This document shows positions 1-10,981 of a stretch of 64,000 nucleotides of DNA, piece after piece (positions within the stretch are counted from its first letter, which is position 1; each line of letters opens with the position of its first letter). Source of the DNA: Ancistrus triradiatus. Taxonomy: Eukaryota; Chordata; Actinopteri; Siluriformes; Loricariidae. The notes below the pieces were generated by a model. The model was not told the origin of the DNA and made no database searches. It was given only the letters and a program-made list of their open reading frames with translations. Position numbers and translations under genes: made by a program. The stretch is taken from contig JAJAGP010000020.1 of assembly GCA_025084515.1 (NCBI GenBank), positions 682,001 to 746,000 of the forward strand, read 5' to 3'.

Positions 1-340
1 ACAAAGAAAATGAAGCAAGGAAGGAAGAAAAGAAGGGACAAAGGAAAGAAGGAATGAAGGAACGGGAAAGAAAGATAGAAAGAAAGAAAAGGAACGATAG
101 AAAGAAAGTTAGAAAATAGAAAGAAAGAAAGGAGAAAAAAAAAAAGATAGCCAGACCATCAGGCAGACAGACAGATACACAGTACAGACAGCAAGACAGA
201 AAGAAAGAAAGAAAGAAAGACAGAAAGAAAGAAAGAAAGAAAAAGGAAAGATAGAAAGAAAGGAGAAAAGAAAGAAAGGAGAAAAAAAGATAGCCAGACC
301 ATCAGGCAGACAGACAGATACACAGTACAGACAGCAAGAC

Positions 341-382
<42 letters not shown>

Positions 383-1050
383 GGAAAGGAAGCAAGGAAA
401 GAAGAAAAGAAGCTAGGAAGTAAGGAAAGAAGGAAGGGGAGAAAAAACAGAGAAACAAAATGAATGAAAAACAAAGAAAATGATGAAAGAAAAAAAGAAA
501 GAAAGAAAGAAAAGGAACGATAGAAAGAAAGTTAGAAAATAGAAAGAAAGAAAGGAGAAAAAAAAAAGATAGCCAGACCATCAGGCACACAAACAGACAA
601 AAAGAAAGTCAGACAGACAGATACACAGTACAGACAGCAAGACAGAAAGAAAGAAAGAAAGAAAAAAAGAAAGAAAGAAAGAAAAGGAAAGACAGAAAGA
701 AAGGAGAGAAGAAAGAAAGGAGAAAAATAGCCAGACCATCAGGCAGACAGACAGATACACAGTACAGACAGCAAGACAGCAAGACAGAAAGAAAGAAAGA
801 AAGAAAGTAAGAAAGAAAGAAAGAAACGGAAAGGAAGCAAGGAAAGAAGTAAAAAAGCTAGGAAGTAAGGAAAGAAGGAAGGGGAGAAGAAACAGAGAAA
901 CAAAATTAACGAAAGAAACAAAGAAAATGAAGAAAGAAAGAAAGAAAGAAAGTTAGAAAATAGAAAAAAAGAAAGGAGAAAAAAAAGACAGCCAGACCAT
1001 CAGGCACACAAACAAACAAAAAGAAAGTCAGACAGACAGATACACAGTAC

Positions 1051-1083
<33 letters not shown>

Positions 1084-1245
1084 AAGAAAAAAAAAGAAAG
1101 AAAGAAAGAATGAATGAAAGACAGAAAGAAAGAAAAGGAAAATAAATAGCAAAAAAGAAAAGGAAAGAAAGAAAAGGAATGAAAAAGAAAGAAGGAAAGC
1201 AAATGAGCAATCAATCAAACAAGCAAAAAAGAAAGCAGTAAAGTT
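1..1245. repeat. Purine-rich higher-order satellite (GAAA-based)
   Basis: The + strand is almost pure purine, built on GAAA and GAAAG runs. A pyrimidine-containing marker block (ccagaccatcaggca, then cagacagatacacagta) recurs at about 145, 289, 568, 726 and 987. Spacings alternate between roughly 144-158 and 261-279 bases, which implies a higher-order unit of about 420-445 bases repeated a little over twice. A second marker (agctaggaagtaagg) at 411 and 856 gives the same period. Long minus-strand reading frames rich in Phe, Leu and Ser are by-products of this composition and not genes. Confidence 0.9.
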
Positions 1246-1843
1246 AAAGTTAACACGATGATAATTTCACCTTATACAGACATGTGAATGGCCAGAAGTC
1301 TTTTCTTGTTGTTGTTTATCTTATTTCTTGCTTAATAAAAAGCAAGAATGAAATAAATAATTTAAATGAAATATACGGATGGCATGAGGACTGTTTTACC
1401 ATCCGTGTAAGAATAATTCATTTATAATTCTTTTCTGCAGGAATCATAGCAGTATCTAGAGCTTTTGTGGTTCTGCACTCTGCAGGGTCTGCTCCCTCCT
1501 CTCCACCAGCCCATGTGACCAGTGGTAGGTGTGGCTGGATGATGAAATCCTGCAAGTGATTTCTCTCTTCTGGAGTTTTCTGTGACATTCTGCATCTGCT
1601 GCATCTGGAAATGTGTTGCTTTGAGGAGATTCAGTTGGGCGCTGTTATAGGGTGGCTGAGGAATGTGGATGTTTAACCCCGCCGGGAGCAGCAGATGTAG
1701 GTCAGGGGTGGCTTTTACATCTCCGGCTTCATGTGGGGGCTGTGAGAGGCAGCTGAGATAAACAACAGGCAGAGTTCTTCGTTTCACTGCAGGATATATA
1801 GCACTGTTACTGTTTATAGAACAGGAAATCCCACCTGTGTAAT

Positions 1844-1845
<2 letters not shown>
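1246..1845. other. Single-copy-looking spacer
   Basis: This stretch has mixed base composition and no obvious repeat. I see no open frame with gene-like features. It contains a TATA-like string near 1795 and a GATA-type string near 1756, neither meaningful alone. It lies about 3.4 kb before the serpinh1 start, so a distal regulatory role is possible but unsupported. Confidence 0.4.

Positions 1846-1908
<63 letters not shown>
1846..1908. repeat. (GT)n microsatellite
   Basis: An uninterrupted GT/TG dinucleotide run of about 63 bases. The reverse strand reads as His-Thr repeats and is not coding. Confidence 0.97.
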
Positions 1909-1911
<3 letters not shown>

Positions 1912-1979
1912 CATCTGCTGTACATTGGTATACAAAACATGCTGCCTCATGGACTTCTTGAATATGAATCTTGTAAAAC

Positions 1980-2489
1980 TGAAAATACAGACAGATGGAA
2001 AGAAAGACAAAAATTCAAAATGTGAAACAAGAAAGGAAAGAACAAAAAGAAATCAACAGAGAAAAAAAAACAATGATTAGCAATTATAAACTATTTAACA
2101 ATAAAGAACGAAATGCAAGAAGCAGAAAAAAAGAAAGAGAAGAAATGAAAGGAGAAAGAAAAGCAGGAAGCGTGAAGAAATAAAAAAAGAATATAGAAAG
2201 AAAAGCAGAAAGGAAAGAAAAATGCAGTAACCCAAAGAAGAAAAAACAAGATGGAAGAGGAGGAAAGAAAGAAACAAAAAAGAAAGAAAGAGATGCAAGA
2301 AGCAGAAGACATACATAAAGTAGATGAAAAAAGAAATATAAGAAGCATAAAAAATTAAAAATCTAAAAAGAAAGACAAAAGGTACAAAGTGTGAAACAAG
2401 AAAAGAAAGAACTAAAAGAAAATAACAGAGAAAAAAACAGTTATAAGCAGGGGTACTTTATAACAATAAAGAACAAAATGCAAGAAGCA

Positions 2490-2520
<31 letters not shown>

Positions 2521-2965
2521 AAAAGGGAAAAAAGAAAAGCAGGAACCATGAAGAAATAAAAAAGAATATAGAAAGAAAAGCAGAAAGGGAAGAAAAATCA
2601 AGATGGAAGAGGAAAGAAAGAAAGAAAGAAAGAAAGAAAGAAAAAAAGTAAGAAAGAAAGGGAAACAGAAAAGCAGGAACCATGAAGAAATAAAATAAGA
2701 ATATAGAAAGAAAAGCAGAAAGGAAAGAAAAAATCAAGAATCCAAGAAGAAAAACAGTTAAGAAGAAATACAAAAGAAAGGCAGAAATAAATGAATGAAA
2801 TCAACAGAAAGAAATAAAAATTAAAGAAAGAGAAAGGAAAAGATGAAGCAGAAATGAAAGAGAAAAGCCGATTAAAGAAGGAAAACCAAGGGGCAAAAAG
2901 AAAGAAAGGGAAAAAAGAAGCAAACAAAGTAAGGCTGCAAAAAAAGCAGAAACGAAAGACAGAGA
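1980..2965. repeat. Second purine-rich GAAA/GAAG tract
   Basis: About 1 kb of A/G-rich + strand with repeated short phrases such as agaagcagaa, gaaagaaaagcagaa and aggaaccatgaagaaataaaa. The last recurs around 2540 and 2680, showing local duplication with a period near 140 bases. It resembles the block at 1-1245 in composition but lacks its pyrimidine marker. No gene is supported. Confidence 0.85.
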
Positions 2966-3893
2966 GCTGGTGAGACCGTGTAACCATTCTACTGGGTTCC
3001 ATCTGAAAACACTGCTTCATTTCTTATTTGTTTGTACTTTTGTTTTATGCTTTATTCCTTAAACACAGTAACGATAATATAACATTCATACAGCACTTTG
3101 CACACACATTTAATATCGCTCTACAAGGCTTAAAAAAACCCACTTTCTTTTTCTTAGTTGGACTGAGAATGGGAAATGGGAAAAAAAGCATCTTATACTT
3201 CATTAATAATATAAATAATAATTCAAAGAAAACCACCAACCTGGTGCTTATGTACAGATCTAGAATGAACAAAAGAGGAGGAACTGTGGCACTTAAAAAT
3301 TATAAGGCTGCTCTGTGTCTGGGTTTAATGGTAGCTCTTGGCGCACCCCCACCCATGGCTGCGGGGGCCTGCACCGGGCCTGACGACGTGGCAGTGAGGG
3401 GGGACGAAGGGGGAGGGGTGCAAGACTGAGCATGCAGAAAGAAGCATCCAGAGTTACATAAGAAAGAAGCAGACTATGAAGATCTGCTAGTAGCATTTTT
3501 AAAAAACGAAAATGTTCAGGATAAAAAACAAGCACTTTTTTGTTATATTATTTATTCATTTATTTATATTATTTATTAAAGCCAGAAGAACTTCAGTAAA
3601 GTATGTGGATCAATTCAGTACAAGCAAAGTGATATTCTAAACATTTTAGAGTATGAAGGCCATCTCCAGCACATCCTGACAGTATTACAACACTGATTAA
3701 CACTGATTACCATCAATTCCATTGCAAATTCCACATTCATAAGCCTCTTCAGGATGCTCGGTGACTGGACGTGGCTTTAGGACCTTGCAGATCAGGGCTC
3801 ACTTCCGAACCGTGGTCACTCGATACAGTGGGAGGTCTTAGCTCCAGTTTCCAAAGGAAAACCAGACACCCTCATTTGAATACTCCGTCCAAC

Positions 3894-3906
3894 TTCCAGA
3901 ACTTTC
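3894..3906 (+). promoter_or_regulatory. Heat-shock element of serpinh1
   Basis: The bases TTCCAGAACTTTC form three perfect inverted NGAAN units (TTC-nn-GAA-nn-TTC), the consensus site for heat-shock factor trimers. It ends 11 bases before the TATA box at 3918. Hsp47 is known to be heat-inducible through a proximal heat-shock element, so position and gene identity agree. That it acts here is inference. Confidence 0.8.
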
Positions 3907-3917
3907 TTCCGAAGCAG

Positions 3918-3923
3918 TATATA
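3918..3923 (+). promoter_or_regulatory. TATA box of serpinh1
   Basis: TATATA follows the heat-shock element closely. Transcription would start about 25-32 bases later, near 3945-3955. A non-coding first exon would then run to the donor at 3998. Confidence 0.65.
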
Positions 3924-3947
3924 GTCATCCAAGATCTGCCAGTCTGC

Positions 3948-3998
3948 AGCAGGTCTGCCCCGAAAGACGAGAAGAGAGCATCAGAGAAGTCGAAGAAG
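3948..3998 (+). other. serpinh1: Probable non-coding first exon of serpinh1
   Basis: The 3' edge is a strong donor, GAAG|GTAAGA, with exon end at 3998. The 5' edge is approximate and set from the TATA box. The partner acceptor is probably the pyrimidine tract and CAG ending at 5212, which opens the exon carrying the start codon at 5244 and leaves 31 bases of 5' UTR there. SERPINH1 genes usually have the first intron in the 5' UTR. Confidence 0.6.
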
Positions 3999-5212
3999 GT
4001 AAGACCAGCCAGAAGCTCTGCTGCAGCTCTGCACAGGGATGCTGAAACTACCTTTCTTTTGCTTGCTTGAGATGTTTATGCATTTAGGATCTTCACTGAG
4101 GTGGAGAAGATGGAAGAAGGTTACAATTTACTTTTAAACAAAGTTTGCATGGTGTTGTCGTCCTTTTTGGTCTGAAGTGGGATTTCACTACAACACTAGT
4201 TGTAGAGAGAAAAGTTCTGCAGTTAAGAAATAAGAGTGTCATTAAACAAGGCAGGAAAAGTGGTTTATGATGTATTTGTTGCATGCCTATCTGTTGTAAA
4301 GCTATATTTTAATTGATCAGTGCTTTTACACTTTGCATATTGATCTTTGTTACGTTAAAAAAAAGTCTGAAACTGATAGGGAGTGGCCCTGATTTGCCGC
4401 TGAAATCACAGCACTTCCTCTGGTATCCTGTTACTGTTCATCTCTGAGTGGTCAGAAGGTTTTCTCTTGGGACTCCCCGACCAATAAGAGAAGCATACGT
4501 GTCCTTTAGTGTCTGTGCATGAAGTGCCATGTTGGCAGTTTAAGTCTGCATGAAACAACTATTCAGAATTTTTTAGAACGATTTAATATCAGTCCATATA
4601 AGAACCACTTCATGTTGAATCGGTATTACTTGTGCACCTTTTGTTCTGTAGATTACCCAACATGCAACTCTTGTCTTTCAGAATGAAAAACGAAATCTTT
4701 GACTACACTATGAAAACCTTTCAAGGTATTCCTGTCAATGAAAAAAAAACAACATACAAAAAAAAAAAAAAAAAAAAAAACTGATGAAGTAAAATCTTGT
4801 CTCCAGTCATAGCCTCAGGCTGTGCCTTTGTTCCTTTTGTATGCCACTCCCAACATGCTGGCTCCTGCAATTCATGACTATAAAGGGAATTAGGTTTCCT
4901 AAATCTGCAAGAATGATTTGGCACATTGCCCCTCTGCAAATTTTACACCAACTAATTTGTGTTTCTTTTCCATTTGGAGCGTAGCAGCTCTCTGGTACTT
5001 ATGTAACATGGAGTTATATAATTCCTCAAGCAACCTCATTTTGTAAAGCTTGTTCTTGCACAACACATACAAATGGAGGTCATACTGAACTGAGACAAAG
5101 CCAATCAAACACCACTAACACACACTGAAAAGCATTTCATTGTTATTATTAACATTATTATTTCAAAGAAATGTCAGGTAACGGTTGTTCTTTTCATTTT
5201 TTCTTCCTGCAG
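3999..5212 (+). other. Probable 5' UTR intron of serpinh1
   Basis: A GTAAGA donor and TTCTTCCTGCAG acceptor bracket about 1.2 kb. It contains an A-rich run at 4741-4780 and otherwise unremarkable sequence. Confidence 0.55.
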
Positions 5213-5243
5213 ACTCCCAGTACTGCCCAAACGCAAAGCAAGG

Positions 5244-7494
5244 ATGTGGCTGAAGAACTTCATTGCCCTCTGCTTGTTGGCCTTTGCCTCCTCAGCTGAG
5301 GAGAAGCTGAGCAGTCATGCCACGTCTCTGGCAGACACCAGCATCCAGCTTGCCTTCAATCTGTACCACAATGTGGCCAAAGAGAAAGATCTGGATAACA
5401 TCCTGATCTCCCCTGTAGTGGTGGCCTCTTCATTGGGTCTGGTGGCCCTTGGTGGAAAGGCTTCCACCGCCTCGCAGGTCAAGAGCGTTCTGAAGGCCGA
5501 CAAACTGAAAGACGAGCACCTTCACGCGGGTCTCTCTGAGCTCCTGCACAAGTTCAGCGATCCTGTGGCCCGCAACGTCACCTGGAAGATCAACAACAAG
5601 CTGTACGGCCCTAGCTCTGTCTCCTTTGTCGATGATTTTGTGAAGACCAGCAAGAAGCACTACAAGTATGACCACTCGAAGATCAACTTCCGCGACAAGA
5701 GAAGCGCCATCAACTCCATTAACGAGTGGGCTGCCAAGTCCACTGATGGCAAGCTGCCAGAGGTCACCAAGGATGTGAAGAACACAGATGGTGCCATGAT
5801 CATCAATGCCATGTTCTTCAAACGTAAGTAGAAAAAAGGCAAAATGAGGGTACCTTAAGCTGAACTGGTTCTGGAATTAGATCTGTTATCCATTCAAATG
5901 ATAATTTCTGTAACTGTTGGGTGGATTTTTGATATAACATCCAATATCTTACCATGATTAATATTTTACATTCCCACAGCTCACTGGGATGAGAAGTTCC
6001 ACCACAACATGGTTGACAATCGCGGGTTCCTCGTGAGCCGCTCCTACACTGTATCTGTCCCAATGATGCACCGTACAGGTAAGATAAGACAGCTGCTGAA
6101 AATATAACCATTAGAACCTCAAGCTTCAGTTCTACAACAATTACAGACACCCTAAAACATAAGCAAATATGATTTTAAGAGCCCAGAGAAGACAAGATAA
6201 ACCTCTGAAATGAGTTCCCAAAGAGGTCGATGATGAGAGACAATGCCTTGACCTGTCAACTAATTTCCAATCTGCATCTCTGCAGGTGTCTATGGCTTCT
6301 ACGATGACACCGAGAACAGGCTCTTTGTTCTGGACATGCCTTTGGCCCACAAGAAATCCAGTGTGGTTTTCATCATGCCCTACCATTTGGAGCCTCTGGA
6401 AAGACTCGAGAAGCTTCTGACCCGTGAGCAGCTGAACAGCTGGACAAGCAAGCTGGAGGAGAGAGCAGTGGCCATTTCTCTGCCTAAAGTCAGCATGGAA
6501 GTCAGCCATGATCTCCAGGTAGGCATATTCTCAAAAATGTAGAAATGAGGTATATGCAGAGGTGGAATAGAGTAGCAAAAAATTTTATTATTATTATTGT
6601 TATTATTAGCTGGGAAGCAGAGGCACAGTGGTTAATGCTGTCAGGCAGGGTGGAGTTTTATTTATTGAACTGTGGTGGCCTAGCGGGTAAGGTACTGGAC
6701 TATGGACTAGAAGGTCCAGGGTTCAAATCCCACTGTTGTGTCCTTGAGCAAGGCTGCACTTACCTCTTTATTTAATAGTTTTCCCTTCTATTTGAGGGAC
6801 AGCTGAGCTGCTTGCTTTCAAAGCACTGTGTTTTTCACTGTAGTAGTTATAGCCACACCCCCTCCGTGTTCTGATTGGTCGCCTCACAGAACCAGTCGTG
6901 TGTAACACTGCCCTCAGAAGATATTTCAGTAAATAAAACTGGAGTTGCTGTTGCCTCACAGATCAAGAACTGAGTTTGAGTCCTGGCCAGGCCACTGGCT
7001 GTGTGTCTTTATAAATTCACTAGAGTAAGAGTAAAAAGTTAAAATTACTCAAAGAAGTATGTTTTTTTTAAATAGTGAATGTAAAGGGTGCAAATGGAGC
7101 ACGTTACTACCCACCTCTTTACATATACAGTATATATAGAGTATTCAGAGTCACTGCTCTAGATGATGCTTAATACTTTTTGTTTTCATAGAAACACCTG
7201 GGAGAACTTGGTCTGACGGAGGCAGTGGACAAATCCAAGGCTGATTTGTCCAACATCTCAGGGAAAAAAGATCTGTACCTCTCCAATGTGTTCCATGCAT
7301 CTGCTTGGGAATGGGACACTGAAGGTAACCCATTTGATACCAGCATCTTTGGAACAGAGAAGCTCAGGAACCCCAAGTTGTTCTACGCTGACCACCCGTT
7401 TATCTTCCTGGTGAAGGACAACCAGACCAACTCCATCCTTTACATCGGCAGAATGGTTAGGCCCAAGGGTGACAAGATGAGAGATGAATTGTAG
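5244..7494 (+). CDS. serpinh1b: Serpin H1 / Hsp47, collagen-specific ER chaperone (4 coding exons)
   Basis: Exons are 5244-5823, 5980-6078, 6286-6518 and 7192-7494. All junctions are GT-AG, and the joined 1215 bases give 404 residues plus stop, the usual length for fish Hsp47. The protein binds folded procollagen triple helices in the ER and is a non-inhibitory serpin. Residues 1-18 are a signal peptide (WLKNFIALCLLAFASSA). The serpin fold follows, with N-glycosylation sites near N111 (NVT) and N381 (NQT). The C terminus keeps LFYAD, here L367, Y369 and D371, equivalent to the residues known to contact collagen arginine in mammals. The last four residues are RDEL, for ER retrieval. The start codon is the first ATG after the acceptor at 5212 and leads straight into the signal peptide. 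Intron 3 carries a SINE. Choosing the b paralogue over a is inference from the teleost duplication; the family call is firm. Confidence 0.96.
6668..6765 (+). mobile_element. SINE-A fragment in serpinh1 intron 3
   Basis: The tRNA-like head is intact: an A box (TAGCGGG context) and B box GGTTCAAATCC, followed by the gtccttgagcaagg body. The fish-type tail is missing. Confidence 0.75.
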
Positions 7495-8100
7495 TTTTAA
7501 GGTGTTGTTATCAATTAGCTGTATTGGAAGTATTTTTTCTTTTAATTCTCGAAAATGTGTAACTTCAGTGGTATGACTTTTACCTCATGAGCATATTTCA
7601 GCAGACAAGTTTGTGAACCAAAAACATTTCAGAGCGTCAAAGGAATTCCACTCTTGAGAGCTTAAATACCAACCTATCCAGAGGCTTAACATCAACTGGA
7701 CCATGTGCCTTAATAAATTATTAGCTTGTCCGTGAGGATAGATAAAATACTTACATTAAGTTTTCTATCCTTGATGTTGGCCTGTGGAAATGTGGTATTA
7801 ATCAGCTCGTGCTTGTTTCTGAGTTCATGTGATATGTGTGGGTTCTTTGAGTTATCTTTAACGTTTAAAGAGAAAAGGATTTGTGCGCAAATGTCCTTCA
7901 TGCGTTCATGTTGTTCATCCAATACCTATCTGATAGCAGCCATTTCACTTCATTGTCTTCTGCACTGATGTTACACTGAACACTTTCAGGTCACATGAGG
8001 TTGTTTGTGCTATTTTGTTCCAAGGTGTGTTTTTCATGCAGTATCTGTTGAATTACTGTGCTCAGTTGGTCTTTTTTTAAATAAACTTTTTGAAATAAAT
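7495..8100 (+). other. serpinh1b: serpinh1 3' UTR with polyadenylation signals
   Basis: Sequence after the stop codon has no repeat. AATAAA hexamers occur at 7712-7717, 8080-8085 and 8094-8099. The last two are the likeliest main sites and would give a 3' UTR of about 0.6 kb. Confidence 0.6.
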
Positions 8101-8212
8101 GGTAAAAAGGTAAAAAGCGATTGTGTCCTGATCATCAATTACTTACTTAGGAAAAAATGCCTGCATGGGGTTTCTTTGGGGTCTTTGGTTTCTTACCAAA
8201 TTCGAAAACAAT

Positions 8213-8280
8213 GTAGAGAAACAGATGGACTACAGTCTGTAATTATAAAAGTACAAGGAACTACAAAGTGCAATGACAAC
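8213..8280. mobile_element. Fragment of foldback MITE (same family as 18430-18970)
   Basis: It matches the right arm of the element near 18909-18960 (agatggactacagtctgtaatta). It stops at the following TA repeat. Confidence 0.6.
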
Positions 8281-8282
8281 TA

Positions 8283-8382
<100 letters not shown>

Positions 8383-8894
8383 CTCAACACTCCATAGATC
8401 CCCGATTTCATTATCGGTTTGGACTCTGTTTGGAGTACTTTGGTTTCTTAAAGTCCAATCTAAATGGCTTAGTGGTGTTGGAAACTTGGGAAAGGCAGGA
8501 CAGGAAAAGTAGGAGACAAAAGGATGTAGGGAACTATGGTATTTTATTCAGGAGAGCTCAGTTTGGATATCATACCAAAATCCCTCTGTGCTATCTTGTC
8601 CAGTCTTGTCCAGTCTATAGATTGTATGAGACCACCCCTTATACAATGTTGTAAAGTCCAGATGTACTGTTGGTTGAGGGGTCACACATGGCCAGAGGAA
8701 ACAAGGTGTTACTTGGAGGTCCCAATTGGCCACAGGAACAGGAGATAACACAGAAGTGAGATAATAAAGAAGAATACTGGAAAGAAACTGATTATGACCA
8801 AAAGGAATGCTTCCAGATCATTACAGTGAGGATCTACTGCATTCATTAAGCAGCACAGACTTCTCATATAAATTTAATATAATAAAATATCCGA

Positions 8895-9008
8895 CAGTGG
8901 TTCAAGTTCTTAACTATAGATCAGAAGGTCCAGGGTCCAAATCCCAGCTCTGCCATGTTGCCACTGTTGGGTCCTTTATAATTGCTTGGACTGTAATGCA
9001 CTCATTGA
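8895..9008 (+). mobile_element. Degraded SINE-A copy
   Basis: It shares the agaaggtccagggt...caaatccca B-box region and the gccactgttgggtcct body with other copies here. The head is worn and the tail lost. Confidence 0.6.
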
Positions 9009-9446
9009 CAAAAAACAAAAAATCTTCACCAAAAAACAGTTATTGGAATTGAATGAATCTTCATATATATGAATGTATTGATGATATATGTAATTGATTA
9101 CAATATTAGAGCGAAATGATAAGGGACCACCTCCTAACAGCTTGGTCAGAGCTGCCTAGATGGCAGACAGTTTGTCAAAAAGACAATCTTGCTTCTCTCA
9201 ATCAAAATGATGTGCCCCCTATCAAAGTCTACTGGGCAAAATTTCTTCAAGTGTGTTTTAGAGGTATGTCTAGCAGTCAACGATCTTTCACCTTGAGGTA
9301 CATGACACAAAGGTAGCCTCTGAGATCCTTTTTATAGGGAAGAAGAGGAAGCAATTTTACACCCTCTTGTGGCAAAACCCTGTGTCTAATTAGACCATAC
9401 TTGTAATCATTTGCATTTTTAGTTTTTTGTCAGTGAGCACAGGTTG

Positions 9447-9494
<48 letters not shown>

Positions 9495-9525
9495 ATACAT
9501 ATATACATATACACACACACATACA

Positions 9526-9856
9526 CAGGTAGTCCTCGACTTACGACACAGATCCGTTCCTAGGTGGCGTCGTAAACCGATTTTCGGTGCAAGTTGGAAC
9601 ATACGTACATACTGTACGTAAATAACATACTGTAAGCACTTATCCTATCCTAACACCTATCCTAACACAGTAATTATCAAAAAACGAGCCGCGTAACCGT
9701 GTATTCTTCCGCTGCGCATACCAAACACGAAGTTCGCGTTATGACGTTTACGACGCAAAACCACTTAAGTCAAAACAAGGCTTTATACAGTAAATGGGAG
9801 ATGTGTCGTAACCACGAAACGTCGTAACTCGAGACCGTCGTAACCCAAGGACTATC
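9526..9856. mobile_element. Pogo/Tigger-like MITE inserted in a TA repeat
   Basis: The left end reads CAGGTAGTCCTCGACTTACGAC-like and the right end is its imperfect inverted partner (gtcgtaacccaaggactat). The interior is unusually rich in CpG (cgtcgtaaaccg, gttatgacgtttacgacg). Both sides are TA/CA microsatellite (9451-9525 and 9857-9884), fitting insertion at TA. No transposase is encoded. Assignment to the Tigger group rests on remembered resemblance of the ends. Confidence 0.65.
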
Positions 9857-9884
<28 letters not shown>

Positions 9885-9889
<5 letters not shown>

Positions 9890-10883
9890 ATGGACATCCC
9901 GTTTCAAATAAAAACATAATAAAAAACAGCTGTCAGTGCTGAGCTTGCGGGAATCAATACATAATCAGTTGAATGTTTTATCACCTAAACTCTGAAATGT
10001 TATGCATATTTTGCATCTAATTTGTTTATTACATATTTAGGATAATGTTCTGTGCTCATTTCTTGCCATTGTACAAGTAGACATCAAGCTATATCTAATC
10101 TACAGACCTGAGCCAAACTGTTTTGGAGTCTGTGCATCACTGAAATGTCCATGTTGTGACTAAAGTGCTTCAGTTATTTCAAATTCTACACATGTTGATC
10201 CCTATCTTTGATTTTGAATGGGCCCCTCATACTTGGAATGTGGGGGGTGTTTTTGTTCCTTCAGGGAGATACCAAGGCCCCACAGTGAGATACCAGTCTG
10301 AACCAGGTCCATAAATTGCACACTTTCATTGAACATGACTGCTTTGGAAGCAGTGGGTAGTGTTGGTGCTGCATAGTTGCAGGAACTAAGGCTTAATCCC
10401 TATCTCGGGCATGGCATGTTCTTGTGTGGGTTTCTTTCCTCTGCCAAAGCCATGGCTGGAATTGGCTAACTGGAATGTCCCTAGGTGTGAGAGAGAGCAA
10501 GCTTGTGACCAGTGTTTCTGGGACAAACCATGAGCCTCACCAAAATGAAGTGTTTACTGAAACTAGAAACTGGAGTTCAGGGTCCCCCTGGTGAGAAGGT
10601 TCAACAAATGCCCCATGAGTAATAATAATAAGAAACTAATTTTATGGTAATTGTAATTTTCTGTCCATTCTATCAAACAAACAAAAGACAAGAAATAACA
10701 GGCTTGATCAGAAGCAAGGGCTGTAAAATATTATTTGCATGTTGTGACACAATATTCATCGACAACAAATATAGTACTTTGAAAGGACGAATATGCCACC
10801 TAGTGGTGAGTTAGAACATAGAGGGTGTCTTAATTATTATTATTTTTTCTGTATCCTGGTCAGGGTCAATGGAAAAAAGAAGG

Positions 10884-10884
<1 letters not shown>
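9885..10884. other. Intergenic spacer
   Basis: AT-rich sequence with no supported gene. The segment around 10330-10620 has SINE-like phrasing but I could not assign it. Confidence 0.4.
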
Positions 10885-10966
<82 letters not shown>

Positions 10967-10981
10967 GAAGAAGAAGAAGAA
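10885..10981. repeat. (TAA)n/(AAG)n microsatellite
   Basis: About 26 TAA units passing into AAG units. Confidence 0.95.

Noticed and set aside
145..1045. Regularly spaced marker blocks as a CRISPR-like array
   Set aside because: Spacers are low-complexity GAAA repeats, the spacing is uneven, the DNA is vertebrate and no cas-like gene is present.
109..1218. Long minus-strand frames rich in Phe, Leu and Ser, looking like membrane proteins
   Set aside because: They come from reading the GAAA/GAAG tract in reverse. Several frames are open at once and none has start context or a domain.
1422..2080. Frames containing His-Thr or Val-Cys repeats
   Set aside because: They are translations of the (GT)n microsatellite.
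3028..3429. 133-codon + frame upstream of serpinh1
   Set aside because: No domain, no conserved motif and AT-rich codons. It lies upstream of the heat-shock promoter.
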